From CAWKDC01 sp044445605 (lineage in GTDB: Bacteria > Pseudomonadota > Gammaproteobacteria > JABCZS01), in assembly GCA_044445605.1 (NCBI GenBank), contig JBIOEA010000004.1, forward strand, positions 27,010-91,009: a stretch of DNA of 64,000 nt, given 5' to 3'. The position numbers were made by a program, and so were the translations under genes. Below the pieces are notes generated by a model that was given only the letters and a program-made list of their open reading frames with translations, was not told where the DNA came from and did not search any database. Each line of letters starts with the position of its first letter. The first letter of the stretch is position 1. Below are positions 8,576-17,830 of the stretch, one piece after another.

Positions 8576-9898
8576 ATGTTGAACAACGAAGCATTCGCAC
8601 AACGCGATTTAAATGTATTGTGGCATCCATGCACACAAATGAAAGATCATGAAACTTATCCATTGATTCCGATCCGTCGTGCAAAAGGTTTATATCTTGA
8701 AGATATGGAAGGCAAACAATACATGGATGCCATTGGTTCTTGGTGGGTCAGTTTATTAGGGCATAATCACCCCCGTGTGACCGCCGCATTACATGCACAA
8801 TTAGATACGCTCTCGCATGTGATGTTTGCAGGATTTACGCATGAACCTGCGATCGCATTGGCCGAACGATTAATTCAACACGCCCCACCGGGTTTGTCAC
8901 GTGTGTTTTATGGCGACAGCGGTTCATCTGCGATTGAAATAGCTTTAAAAATGAGTTGCCATGCGTGGCGCAATCAGGGAAACTCACGTAAACGTCGTTT
9001 CATGACATTATCTAACAGTTATCATGGTGAAACGATCGGTGCATTGTCTGTTAGCCAAGTCGATCTTTTCAAAAAACATTATGAAGATTTATTGTTTGAT
9101 CCGATAGAACTGCCCTGCTCAACATCACCGGAGCATGATGATGCAGTGCTTAACGTCATTCGTCAGATCATGCAGGCACGCGCGCAAGATACGTGCGCCG
9201 TGATCATCGAGCCGCTGGTTCAAGGTGCAGCCGGCATGCGCATGCACAGTGCTTATTTCTTAAAACAATTATTCGCTTTGTCACGCGAATTTAATATCCA
9301 TTTCATTGCCGATGAAATCGCTGTCGGATTTGGACGCACGGGCACCCTGTTTGCCTGCGAACAAGCGCAGATCACGCCTGATTTCATGTGCGTATCCAAA
9401 GGATTAACCGGCGGTTATTTGGCGCTGTCTGCCGTGCTCACGACAGAGGCTATTTATGCACTTTTTTATGATGACTATGACTCAGGCAAAGGCTTTTTGC
9501 ATTCCCACACCTATACCGGGAATCCTCTCGCCTGTGCTGCTGCCGTTGCTACGATAGATACATTGATCGAAGAAAATATATTAGAAAAAAATAAAACACT
9601 GATCGCACATTTTGATAAAGCGCTCGCACCGTTGCGGGAACATCCGCACGTCCGCGATGTTCGCCAACAAGGCATGATTATTGCGATGGATATTTGCAAA
9701 AACAAAACAGATTATTATCCTAGCAGCGAACGCCGCGGGATGTCTGTTTATACACACGCCCTAGAACAAGGCGTTTTATTACGCCCACTAGGTAACGTGA
9801 TTTATTTTATGCCCGCTTATTGTATTACACCCATCGAGGTCGACCGCTTATGCGCGGTTGCTTTGTCCAGCATTGATGCCGCCACAGGAGAGAAATAA
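8576..9898 (+). CDS. bioA: BioA, adenosylmethionine-8-amino-7-oxononanoate aminotransferase
   Basis: PLP-dependent class III aminotransferase that converts KAPA to DAPA in biotin synthesis. 440 residues, near the usual 430. Diagnostic N-terminal WHPCTQMKDHE and DAIGSWWVSLLGHNHP, the GDSGSSAIEIALKM cofactor loop, IADEIAVGFGRTG and the PLP lysine in CVSKGLTGGYL mark BioA rather than another class III enzyme. The other bio genes are not in this window. It is followed by rsmE after 2 bases, so the two are probably co-transcribed. Confidence 0.95.
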   Translation: MLNNEAFAQRDLNVLWHPCTQMKDHETYPLIPIRRAKGLYLEDMEGKQYMDAIGSWWVSLLGHNHPRVTAALHAQLDTLSHVMFAGFTHEPAIALAERLIQHAPPGLSRVFYGDSGSSAIEIALKMSCHAWRNQGNSRKRRFMTLSNSYHGETIGALSVSQVDLFKKHYEDLLFDPIELPCSTSPEHDDAVLNVIRQIMQARAQDTCAVIIEPLVQGAAGMRMHSAYFLKQLFALSREFNIHFIADEIAVGFGRTGTLFACEQAQITPDFMCVSKGLTGGYLALSAVLTTEAIYALFYDDYDSGKGFLHSHTYTGNPLACAAAVATIDTLIEENILEKNKTLIAHFDKALAPLREHPHVRDVRQQGMIIAMDICKNKTDYYPSSERRGMSVYTHALEQGVLLRPLGNVIYFMPAYCITPIEVDRLCAVALSSIDAATGEK

Positions 9899-9900
9899 AC

Positions 9901-10635
9901 ATGCGCACGATTCGCATTTACGCACCCTTTGAAAATGGATTAGAAGGACGCCGCATTATCATCACCGGGAATGCACATCATCACATGATGCATGTGTTGC
10001 GATTAACACACGGCCAAGAAGTGGTTGTGTTTAATGGCACGGGCAATACATTTACGGCGATGATTGAACGCATGGAAAAGAAAAGTGCGCAGCTCACGTT
10101 ACTGCGTGCGTTGCCGTGCACACCCGAATCACCCATGCAATTGCATATCGCACAAGGCATTTGCAAAGGCGACCGCATGGATTTTGTGATTCAAAAAGCA
10201 ACTGAATTGGGCGCAACATCCATCACGCCGATCTATTCACAACGCGTCCATTTTAAAATGGATGAAGATCGTGCTGGGAAAAAATTTGAACATTGGCAAA
10301 ATGTCTTGATCGCTGCGTGTGAACAATCTCATCGCGACACGTTGCCCGTGTTGCACCAGCCCATCAAATTGGATGCATGGCTCGCACAAGTCAAAACAGA
10401 TAAACGTTTTATCTTGTCGCCAGAAGCATCGCGTGGGTTCCAATCTTCTGATGCCGATGGAAGCGTCAGCTTGTTGATCGGCCCCGAAGGTGGTTTAACC
10501 CCCGAGGAAGTCAATTTGGCCGTCGAATGTGCCGATTTTCAAAGCGTTCGCATGGGGCCAAGAGTGCTGAGAACAGAAACGGCTGGGTTGGTTGCGCTGA
10601 GTATTTTGCAGTATTTGGGTGGGGATTTGCGTTAA
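9901..10635 (+). CDS. rsmE: RsmE, 16S rRNA m3U1498 methyltransferase
   Basis: SPOUT-class SAM-dependent enzyme that N3-methylates U1498 of 16S rRNA. 244 residues, normal for the family. N-terminal PUA-like part with HHHMMHVLRL, then KGDRMDFVIQKATELGA, and the C-terminal trefoil-knot motifs LLIGPEGGLTPEEV and RVLRTETAGL. Two bases downstream of bioA. The gene ends in a 22-base gap to a convergent gene, and that gap is made almost entirely of an element A palindrome. Confidence 0.96.
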   Translation: MRTIRIYAPFENGLEGRRIIITGNAHHHMMHVLRLTHGQEVVVFNGTGNTFTAMIERMEKKSAQLTLLRALPCTPESPMQLHIAQGICKGDRMDFVIQKATELGATSITPIYSQRVHFKMDEDRAGKKFEHWQNVLIAACEQSHRDTLPVLHQPIKLDAWLAQVKTDKRFILSPEASRGFQSSDADGSVSLLIGPEGGLTPEEVNLAVECADFQSVRMGPRVLRTETAGLVALSILQYLGGDLR

Positions 10636-10636
10636 G

Positions 10637-10662
10637 AGGGCGAAAGATGTTTCGCCCCTACA
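10637..10662. repeat. Element A palindrome between convergent rsmE and a minus-strand gene
   Basis: GAGGGCGAAAGATGTTTCGCCC then CCTAC. It fills the gap between the rsmE stop (10633-10635) and the convergent gene, whose stop codon (10658-10660) lies within the copy. The position suggests it could serve both genes as a transcript end. Confidence 0.8.
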
Positions 10663-11461
10663 CACTGATACTCACACACTGCGCCCACAATTTCTGAACG
10701 GGCACGCTGATATTCAATAACTGCGATGGTAAGGGCATATACAATCTATTTAATCGATTCACCAATGTTTCTTCGCCTAAAAACAATAACCCATCCGTTA
10801 ACGATAAATAATGTGGAAATAATTTTTTTTTCGATGCCGTGTCCGTATTTTCTTTCACAAGCAACATCTCAGCCATCACGCCCGCCACATGTTTGATCCG
10901 TTTTTTTAACGCGGCCTTTCCCGCATCACTAACGTCTAGTTGTTTCGTCGCATAAAAATGCACTTCTTCCCACAATATCGTTAATTCATGCTCAGTCCGA
11001 CTTTTCAACAAACGATCAAAACAAGCAAAACAGTGTGCCGCCGCATTCGGATAGAGCAATGGAATATCTTCCAAGAGTAATCCTTCCATCGCCAACGCAA
11101 TTTGTCCCAACAAGGTTTCCGGTTGCGCCCACAACGGAACCAGTGAACGACGCATGATACTGATGCCAGTATCAATCCCTTTCAATTGTTGCAATAATCC
11201 CATTTGCCATAACGCACGTGTATCGTTGGGAATCATGGCCTCTGCAGTACAAGGCGGCAATTCAACGGGTAACATCCCTGTGCACAATGGCCAATGCTGT
11301 GTTGCGCGCCATTCATTTACGACAGCCAATAGATTATCCACCGCCGGTGCCAGCGACTCCCCTGTTGCTTGTGCTTGAACCTGGGCATCCCCCCACAGTA
11401 CACGCGCAGCCTTAAAAAATAATTTGTCAGCGTTCCTATCCATCGCGTATACTGCCTTCAT
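10658..11461 (-). CDS. Hypothetical protein, 267 residues
   Basis: No family recognised. Predicted soluble and mainly helical, without signal peptide or membrane helices. Leucine-rich helices such as LWQMGLLQQLKGID and LGQIALAMEGLLLEDIPLL dominate, and a basic segment KKRIKHV lies around residue 185. Two starts are possible, ATG at 11461 or ATG at 11443; neither has a strong ribosome-binding site. It is divergent from gshB, the two starts lying about 25 bases apart, so their promoters must overlap or lie inside one of the genes. Confidence 0.65.
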   Translation of the reverse strand: MKAVYAMDRNADKLFFKAARVLWGDAQVQAQATGESLAPAVDNLLAVVNEWRATQHWPLCTGMLPVELPPCTAEAMIPNDTRALWQMGLLQQLKGIDTGISIMRRSLVPLWAQPETLLGQIALAMEGLLLEDIPLLYPNAAAHCFACFDRLLKSRTEHELTILWEEVHFYATKQLDVSDAGKAALKKRIKHVAGVMAEMLLVKENTDTASKKKLFPHYLSLTDGLLFLGEETLVNRLNRLYMPLPSQLLNISVPVQKLWAQCVSISV

Positions 11462-11484
11462 TGTGGCCCAACAGGGGAATGATC

Positions 11485-12432
11485 ATGAAAATCGCCGTCA
11501 TCATGGATCCTATCGCGGATATCCATTTTTACAAAGATAGCACACTTGCCATGATGCTTGCGCTTCAAGATCGTGGCGTCTCACTCTGGTATGCAGGGAT
11601 TGAAGACCTCTACCTCAGCGAAGGCAAGAGCCATGCTGTCTTGCGCCCTATCAAAGTGTCCAATGATGTGAAGGGTTGGTTTGAACTGGGAGAGTCTGCT
11701 TCCTTCCCGCTCGCCCACTTTGATGCGGTGTTGATGCGCAAAGATCCGCCCTTTAATATGCAATACATTTACAGCACCTATATATTAGAACAAGCCGAGC
11801 GCGAGGGTGTGATGGTCAGAAATCACCCTAGCAGCCTACGCGACTGTAATGAAAAACTATTTGCCATTCAGTTCCCAGCCCTTTGCCCGCCATCGCTCGT
11901 GACCGCACAGGCTGATCTCATCAAAACATTTTTACATCAACACCAACACTGCGTCCTCAAACCGCTCGATAATAAAGCCGGTGGCCAGATTTTCCAAGTC
12001 AAAAAAGGTGATCTCAATAAGAATGTCATCATCGAAACACTCACGGCCGATGGCACTACCCCCTGCATGATTCAACGCTTTATTCCTGAAATTAGGCAAG
12101 GTGATAAGCGCGTCATGATGATCTATGGCGAGCCCGCTTCCCATATGCTCGTTCGCATTCCAGCCAGCGATGACTTTCGTGGTAATATTGCTGCCGGTGC
12201 AGGCCATGAAGTCCGCCCACTGGGTCCACGTGAACAAGAAATTGCCCATGCATTGAAGGAACCATTGTTAGCCCGCGGCCTTGATTTTGTTGGAATCGAT
12301 ATCATTGGCGAATATCTCACAGAGATAAACGTCACCAGCGCTACCGGCGCGCGTGAAATTGAGACAGAATCACCATGTCGTGTGATTGAACCTTATATTG
12401 ATCAATTGCTGTATCACTTAAAAACGAGGTAA
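11485..12432 (+). CDS. gshB: GshB, glutathione synthetase
   Basis: ATP-grasp enzyme joining gamma-glutamylcysteine and glycine. From the ATG at 11485, with AGGGG 7 bases upstream, it is 315 residues like E. coli GshB and begins MKIAVIMDPIADIHFYKD, matching the family N-terminus. ATP-grasp elements include VLKPLDNKAGGQIF, IQRFIPEIRQGDKRVMMI and EINVTSATGAREIE. The stop is 4 bases before the ATG of the following MFS gene, whose Shine-Dalgarno sequence overlaps the gshB end. gshA is not in the window. Confidence 0.96.
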   Translation: MKIAVIMDPIADIHFYKDSTLAMMLALQDRGVSLWYAGIEDLYLSEGKSHAVLRPIKVSNDVKGWFELGESASFPLAHFDAVLMRKDPPFNMQYIYSTYILEQAEREGVMVRNHPSSLRDCNEKLFAIQFPALCPPSLVTAQADLIKTFLHQHQHCVLKPLDNKAGGQIFQVKKGDLNKNVIIETLTADGTTPCMIQRFIPEIRQGDKRVMMIYGEPASHMLVRIPASDDFRGNIAAGAGHEVRPLGPREQEIAHALKEPLLARGLDFVGIDIIGEYLTEINVTSATGAREIETESPCRVIEPYIDQLLYHLKTR

Positions 12433-12436
12433 AGTT

Positions 12437-13696
12437 ATGTCTATTGCAACTCCTGAAAAAGCGTCAATCAAAGCTTGGATCATTTCCATGGTGGGCGGGC
12501 TGTTCTTTACGTTTTACTTCATGCAAATGGCATTCCTCAACCCCATCGCCGACGCCATGTCTGATGCATTTAAACTCAGCCCTGACCAACTGGGTACACT
12601 CACTTCGGTCTATTTATTGGCTGTCGCCATCATGTCCCTACCTGCGGGCATCTTAACCGATAAGTGCCGCGCGCGTCCGTTGATGCTCACGGTATTAGCA
12701 CTCAGCATTGTCAGCCTCGTGATCATGCGTTTTGTAGAAAGTTATCCAGCACTCGTCGTCTTGCGCTTCTTGCAAGGGTTATTGCATGGTTTTTGTTTAT
12801 TGGCTGCATTGAAATTAGCCTCACAATGGATCCCTTCCCGCCAAATGGCTACTGCCAGCAGCTTTATCATCACGATCGGTTTATTGGGCGGCGCAGCCAC
12901 TCAACCCCTTTTCCTTTGGCTATTTAACACGTTTGGTTTGGCCAATACGTTCTTAGCCAATGCAGGCATGGGCGCCGCGTTATGGATATTATTTTTCATC
13001 ATCGTGCACGACAACCCCGCCGCTCATTCACATGCTGATACGACATGGAAACAATTTGCGCAGGGTTTGAAACAAAGCCTCTCCAATATCCAAAACAGTG
13101 CAGCGGGTCTGTATGTTTGCTTCCTCAATCTGCCGTTGATTATTTTTGGTACGAGTTGGGGCGCCATTTATCTGGAAAATACATTCGGCATGCGCGGTGA
13201 ACAAGGCACGCTCGTTCTTTCCATGGTTTTCTTCGGTATCATGGCGGGCTCACCTGTCGCTGGCTTTATTTCAGATGCATTCCGTACGCGCAAACAACTT
13301 CTGACATGGGGCGCATTTGCCACATTCCTTATGTTCGCCACCTTATTCTTTTTAAAACAACCCTCAGTCACTGTGTTAGCGGCTGTTTTCTTCGCGATTG
13401 GTTTTATTTCAAGCTGCCAAGTGGTTGCCTATCCAATGATCGCAGAAAGCAATAACCCTGCATTTACTGGGACGGCACTGTCTGTATTAACAACGGTATT
13501 GATGCTCGGCAATACCGCCGGGCAAGCATTATTTAGTCAAGCAGTTGCAACCCATACCGTTGTGGATGCAACGACACAGCTGCCGTTATACACGGCCGGT
13601 TCCTTTACCTATGCTGTGTGGGGAATGGCAGGCGTGTTGATCATTGGCGGTGTGATGGCTTTCTGGTTTAAAGAAAGCTTTGGTGGAACCCAATAA
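12437..13696 (+). CDS. MFS transporter, substrate unknown
   Basis: Major facilitator superfamily permease, 419 residues with about twelve hydrophobic segments. The MFS loop 2-3 signature appears as AGILTDKCRARPLM near residue 75, and VAGFISDAFRTRKQLL is its counterpart in the second half. The start at 12437 has GAGGTAAAG upstream, within the end of gshB, so the two genes are translationally close. Nothing in the sequence defines the substrate; the gshB neighbour hints at nothing firm. Confidence 0.85.
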   Translation: MSIATPEKASIKAWIISMVGGLFFTFYFMQMAFLNPIADAMSDAFKLSPDQLGTLTSVYLLAVAIMSLPAGILTDKCRARPLMLTVLALSIVSLVIMRFVESYPALVVLRFLQGLLHGFCLLAALKLASQWIPSRQMATASSFIITIGLLGGAATQPLFLWLFNTFGLANTFLANAGMGAALWILFFIIVHDNPAAHSHADTTWKQFAQGLKQSLSNIQNSAAGLYVCFLNLPLIIFGTSWGAIYLENTFGMRGEQGTLVLSMVFFGIMAGSPVAGFISDAFRTRKQLLTWGAFATFLMFATLFFLKQPSVTVLAAVFFAIGFISSCQVVAYPMIAESNNPAFTGTALSVLTTVLMLGNTAGQALFSQAVATHTVVDATTQLPLYTAGSFTYAVWGMAGVLIIGGVMAFWFKESFGGTQ

Positions 13697-13768
13697 GATA
13701 CTGGCCATTTAGAGCAGTATCATTTATACTGAGTTTTATTCGTTTTGTCGACCACAAGGATGTGTGTG

Positions 13769-15457
13769 ATGCGCTCTAAAATTAGTTTGATTACCTTAGC
13801 ATTAACGCTAACCCCGACTGTTTTATTTGCAGGCTTTGGCATACCTGCCAGCGTTCAACCTGAACGGCAATCTCCGCTTCCCGATACTCGCCCTGCTTAT
13901 ACAAAGCCTGAACCCAATATCGAACAAACACCGCAAGCACAGCCTGCACTCGATGAGTCTGCTGCCAAAGTAAAGTTTGTATTGAAAAAATTAATCTTAA
14001 AAGGTAATACCGTTTTTTCAACAGAAGAACTAGCTCCTCTGTATGCACCCCTCATGAACAAAGAAATTACGTTGGTTGATTTACAAGGTGTTGCTCAGCA
14101 AATTGAAAAATATTACCTTGAACATGGCTATATCTTAACGCGCGTTTTCATCCCACCACAAGAAATCGACAAATCAGGTGTGGTCTCCATGGAAATCGTT
14201 GAGGGCTATATCGATAAATTTTTGATCGATGGCCATACGAAAGGGGTCACGACAGCCATTGAACAATACCTCACGGAAGTGTTAAAAGACAAGCCATTAC
14301 GTCTTACGACATTAGAACGTGCACTGTTGCTCATCAACGACTTACCAGGTATTCAAGCGAAAGCCGTTCTTACACCGTCTGTCGTCACCCAAGGCGCAAG
14401 TACCGTGGTCGTGCTGGTTGGTCAACACCTTTGGGATGGCTCCGCAACATGGGATAACCGTGGGACCAAATACTTAGGCCCAGAAGAAATCAGTATGACC
14501 GGCTCATTGGATAATCTTTTCAATGCACCGGGTCAAGCGAGCATCCATGGAAAATCAGGTAGCGAAACCCGCGAATTTACCTCTTTCCAATTGGAATATG
14601 AAGCCTATATTGCCCCCAGTGGCGCAACATTTGACTCAAGCTTCACGCAGAATCGTACACACCCTGGCAATAGCTTAGCGATTCTCGACATTGTTGGTCT
14701 CAGTACGTCATTTGCCTTCGTGTACAACTACCCTATTATCCGTACGCGTCGCATGAACTTAAGTATGTCACTCGATTACGATTACATGGATAGTTCCACC
14801 GACATCCTTAACCAACTCTTTACGTTGGATAAGCTCGATTCGCTGCGTGCCGGTTTGAATTTTAACGTTCAAGATGGCTGGCAGGGCGTCAACATGATTA
14901 ATGGGCAGTTCTCAAAAGGGTTCCAACTCTTTTCTGGTAAACCTCAGCCCGAACCACTTCGCTCACGTCCAGGTGGGGTTAAAAACTATACCAAAGCAAC
15001 GACAACCTATACACGGGTACAATATTTTGAGAACCCAACTTCATTGATGTTTTCCATCAATGGCCAATATGCGTTCGATAAACTGCTCTCACCTGAGCAA
15101 ATCGGCTACGGTGGCGCGGTCTATGGTTCTGCTTACGATCCTTCGGAAATCGTTGGCGACAACGGCTTTGAAGGTAAATTCGAGCTCCGTTATGACAACG
15201 AAGGGAAAAACAACCTGTTCCGTAGCCTGCAATACTTCAGTTCTTATGACTGGGGCGTCTTGTGGAATCGAAGCGATGTGGGTGACCTAGAGAAACAAAG
15301 TGGAACCTCAGCAGCTGTTGGGATACGCTTGAACGTTGGGCCTCGTGTCAATGGCGAAATTGAAATCGCTAAACCATTGACGAAGCCTGTGGCGGCGTAT
15401 AACAACAACGACGCGCGGGTCTTCTTCACGATGAGTGTCGACCTGAGCCAACGTTAG
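13769..15457 (+). CDS. FhaC/ShlB-family outer-membrane pore of two-partner secretion
   Basis: TpsB-type transporter that exports a large TpsA exoprotein across the outer membrane. From the ATG at 13769 (AAGGA 8 bases upstream) it is 562 residues with a signal peptide of about 21 residues. A POTRA_2 region follows (LKKLILKGNTVFSTEEL, then IEKYYLEHGYILTRVFIPPQ), then a second POTRA and a 16-strand-type barrel ending in an aromatic-rich FFTMSVDLSQR. The Pro-rich stretch after the signal matches the plug/linker of the family. No TpsA substrate gene is adjacent; the next gene instead encodes a TonB-like protein. Confidence 0.9.
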   Translation: MRSKISLITLALTLTPTVLFAGFGIPASVQPERQSPLPDTRPAYTKPEPNIEQTPQAQPALDESAAKVKFVLKKLILKGNTVFSTEELAPLYAPLMNKEITLVDLQGVAQQIEKYYLEHGYILTRVFIPPQEIDKSGVVSMEIVEGYIDKFLIDGHTKGVTTAIEQYLTEVLKDKPLRLTTLERALLLINDLPGIQAKAVLTPSVVTQGASTVVVLVGQHLWDGSATWDNRGTKYLGPEEISMTGSLDNLFNAPGQASIHGKSGSETREFTSFQLEYEAYIAPSGATFDSSFTQNRTHPGNSLAILDIVGLSTSFAFVYNYPIIRTRRMNLSMSLDYDYMDSSTDILNQLFTLDKLDSLRAGLNFNVQDGWQGVNMINGQFSKGFQLFSGKPQPEPLRSRPGGVKNYTKATTTYTRVQYFENPTSLMFSINGQYAFDKLLSPEQIGYGGAVYGSAYDPSEIVGDNGFEGKFELRYDNEGKNNLFRSLQYFSSYDWGVLWNRSDVGDLEKQSGTSAAVGIRLNVGPRVNGEIEIAKPLTKPVAAYNNNDARVFFTMSVDLSQR

Positions 15458-15467
15458 AGGATTAAAA

Positions 15468-16049
15468 ATGGAACAGGCTAATGCACGACGCCGTTTCGGC
15501 GCAAGCTGGGCCTTTTCCATCGCCGCTCACGTCATTATCCTTTTTTCAGCAAGCATGCTGATCGCCGATCGGTGGCTGAAAACCCCCTCACCCACCGATG
15601 CATCGACACCAACGATCGATGCCACATTGAAGTTACCGAAAGAAACAAAAACAATCGGTATACCCGAAACCATCACCTACGCAACAGGCCAAGTTCAACA
15701 AGGGCAACACGCATTACGCCATCGCACACTTTCTGATACACAATTCGAACCGCGTGACAAAGATTATCTTTCCACATGGCGTGAGTACATTGAAGTGAGT
15801 GGCACACAACGTTATCAAGCCGCATTGAAAAAAAATCCGAATATGAAAGGTGCATTGACAATGCGCGTATCCATCAACCCGAATGGAACATTGGCCAGCG
15901 TTGTCATCGAACAAAGTTCAGGATCGAAAGCGCTCGATCAACTTGCATTGCAAATCGTTAAAGATGCTGCGCCGTTTAAACCGTTGCCCGAAGATATGCG
16001 GAAAGATACAGATCTGCTCGATATATTGCGTACATGGCAGTTTGATTAA
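15468..16049 (+). CDS. TonB-like energy-transducer family protein
   Basis: 193 residues. One N-terminal membrane helix after a basic start (about residues 14-33, FSIAAHVIILFSASMLI), a periplasmic linker, and a C-terminal TonB fold: YIEVSGTQRYQAALKKN, GALTMRVSINPNGTLASVVI, SSGSKALDQLALQIVKDAAPF, the classic TonB-C pattern. There is no long Pro-Glu/Lys-Pro spacer. The start is 10 bases after the FhaC-like gene with GAGG upstream, so it is probably one operon. It may be a TonB/TolA-like partner of another envelope system; exbB and exbD are absent here. Confidence 0.85.
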   Translation: MEQANARRRFGASWAFSIAAHVIILFSASMLIADRWLKTPSPTDASTPTIDATLKLPKETKTIGIPETITYATGQVQQGQHALRHRTLSDTQFEPRDKDYLSTWREYIEVSGTQRYQAALKKNPNMKGALTMRVSINPNGTLASVVIEQSSGSKALDQLALQIVKDAAPFKPLPEDMRKDTDLLDILRTWQFD

Positions 16050-16112
16050 AGAAAAATCCCCCGCCTCGAAATACTCGGCTGCCCCCTTTACAAAGGGGGC
16101 GAAAGATCTTAT
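16050..16112. repeat. Element B repeat after the tonB-like gene
   Basis: Starts directly after the stop codon: CCCCCGCCTCGAAATACTCG, GGCTG, then the hairpin CCCCCTTTACAAAGGGGG, then GCGAAAGATCTT. One base differs from the commonest version (CTCGAAATA for CTCGGAATA). Confidence 0.85.
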
Positions 16113-16125
16113 AAAAATTTTTCGC

Positions 16126-16157
16126 AAAAAAAACCCCAAACTGTGTGTCTGGGGTAA
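16126..16157 (-). terminator. Rho-independent terminator downstream of the deacetylase gene
   Basis: On the minus strand ACCCCA (16155-16150), an 11-base loop and TGGGGT (16138-16133) are followed by a run of eight T. It lies about 85 bases beyond the stop of the histone-deacetylase-like gene and points the right way to end it. Confidence 0.75.
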
Positions 16158-16240
16158 AAACTTGTACCTTTCGATACAAGCATGCAGGAAAGGCTATTGT
16201 ACAAAAACGTTTTAAAAAATACAACCTTTTTTTTCATTTT

Positions 16241-17749
16241 TTAACATGATTTATTAATTTTCATATGTACGGCTATATCGGGTGCTATCGCGTCCTTGAG
16301 TGAATTGTATACAAAGGTTAATCCCTGTTTTACATGTTGCGGTGCAGGCTGATTTACGGGCCCGATCGTTCCTAACATGTAATGTTTCACAGACTGAGGC
16401 AATGCAGTTAAATCGTATCCGCCTTCCAGAAAACTGATCATGTGCGGGCAACATGCCGCTAACGCTGCGCCTATCGGACTATAGTCTTCTGACGATAATC
16501 TTCCGCCATAGTTATCTGCTGCCACGGCGTCAAAACCGGCACTCACGACGATAGCATCGGGCGTGAACCCTAGGCTTCGAGCCCTTTCGATACCCGCTTG
16601 AATGCAGCTCAACACCTTCGCACCGGTGTGATCCTGATGCTTAAGTGGGTAGAAACTCATCGTAGCATTAGCATCACTCTGACTCGGCACACCCGCTAGA
16701 TAGGATTCTTCCGCATAGACATCGATAAAATGGTATTTATTTCCATACCATGGGTCTTGATTCAATCTCGTCAATTGCTCATACGTGCCATTACCATGAT
16801 GCGCATCAAAATCAACAATCAAAACACGCTTACCATCATCCATTAACTTTTTGGCCCCATACATAAGCGTACTGGCATAACAAAAGCCTTCAGGATGCTC
16901 ATGATGTGCATGGTGGGATGGGGGACGAATCACACAAAAAAGTTTTTCGGCCGGTGCTCGAGTGTCTATATTATCAATGGTTCTGTTTGCAGCACCCGTT
17001 GCAGCGCCCAAGGCCGCTTTGATGGCATCCAGCGTATTGGGTTTATAAGGAATGTCAGTGATAAAAACATTTGGATATTTTTTCTCATCGTCAAAAACAT
17101 TAAAGACATTCTTATTTTTGGCCGTCTTATTCAACATCTCAAGGTATTTTGGATCATGTATCGCACTATCCTCTAAACAAGAAAGGTCTTCCTCGTCAGC
17201 AGCATGCAATTTTTTGACGAGTTTGGTCGGCAATGCACTCAAGGCTTCATTAACCACCGTTATACGTTTACCTATTTCTTTGTTGTCCTTATTATGATGG
17301 ATCGCATGCCCACTTTCGCATTTTTCAGGAGAGTAATAGTAAAGTCGAGTTGAACTAACCTCAGCTTGCACTTCTTGTTGAAATGCGAGGGTTTCATTAT
17401 CTTCTTCCAACATTTCCTTGCCCGTTTCGCCATAACGCTTGGCCATTGTTCCTATCAATTGCGACAAATATATAAGCAGTTGTCGTCTCAGGGCCTCTGA
17501 AATGGTCCCCACTTTATTCTCTACATACTTTAATAACTCAAATAGAGAATAAGCCAGATTATATAGGTCATCTAACGAGCTCTTACTTGCCTTATTCACA
17601 TCATCTTGTACAGCAATCCAATATTTCTTAAGCGAGGACGCATGCTTTTTCTGGGTATCTTTGTGAATAAGAGGCTCTTTGACCCCAAGATCATGGGGAT
17701 CTCTTTTATTATCCTTAGGTGCATTTTTGGGCATGTGGGCACATCTCAT
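16241..17749 (-). CDS. Histone deacetylase (arginase/deacetylase fold) family protein with long N-terminal extension
   Basis: 502 residues; the deacetylase domain spans about 137-470. Zinc ligands Asp315 and His317 in DFDAHHGNGT and Asp407 in SAGFDA are present, as are the active-site His pair 279-280 (RPPSHHAH), GFCYAS and LEGGYD. These match class II HDAC-like proteins. The first 136 residues are a charged, helical extension not found in ordinary bacterial acetoin-utilisation or polyamine deacetylases. Legionella pneumophila secretes an HDAC-family protein (LphD) that acts on host histone H3, so a host target is plausible; a metabolic deacetylase is the alternative. It has its own terminator. 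The start at 17749 has only a weak ribosome-binding site; an ATG six codons in is an alternative. Confidence 0.88.
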   Translation of the reverse strand: MRCAHMPKNAPKDNKRDPHDLGVKEPLIHKDTQKKHASSLKKYWIAVQDDVNKASKSSLDDLYNLAYSLFELLKYVENKVGTISEALRRQLLIYLSQLIGTMAKRYGETGKEMLEEDNETLAFQQEVQAEVSSTRLYYYSPEKCESGHAIHHNKDNKEIGKRITVVNEALSALPTKLVKKLHAADEEDLSCLEDSAIHDPKYLEMLNKTAKNKNVFNVFDDEKKYPNVFITDIPYKPNTLDAIKAALGAATGAANRTIDNIDTRAPAEKLFCVIRPPSHHAHHEHPEGFCYASTLMYGAKKLMDDGKRVLIVDFDAHHGNGTYEQLTRLNQDPWYGNKYHFIDVYAEESYLAGVPSQSDANATMSFYPLKHQDHTGAKVLSCIQAGIERARSLGFTPDAIVVSAGFDAVAADNYGGRLSSEDYSPIGAALAACCPHMISFLEGGYDLTALPQSVKHYMLGTIGPVNQPAPQHVKQGLTFVYNSLKDAIAPDIAVHMKINKSC

Positions 17750-17830
17750 GAATTACTCAGCTTACTGCCATTATACCATGAGAGGATGAGGTTTCCAACT
17801 GATTTTAGTTCGTGGGAATATTCTTTAAAA

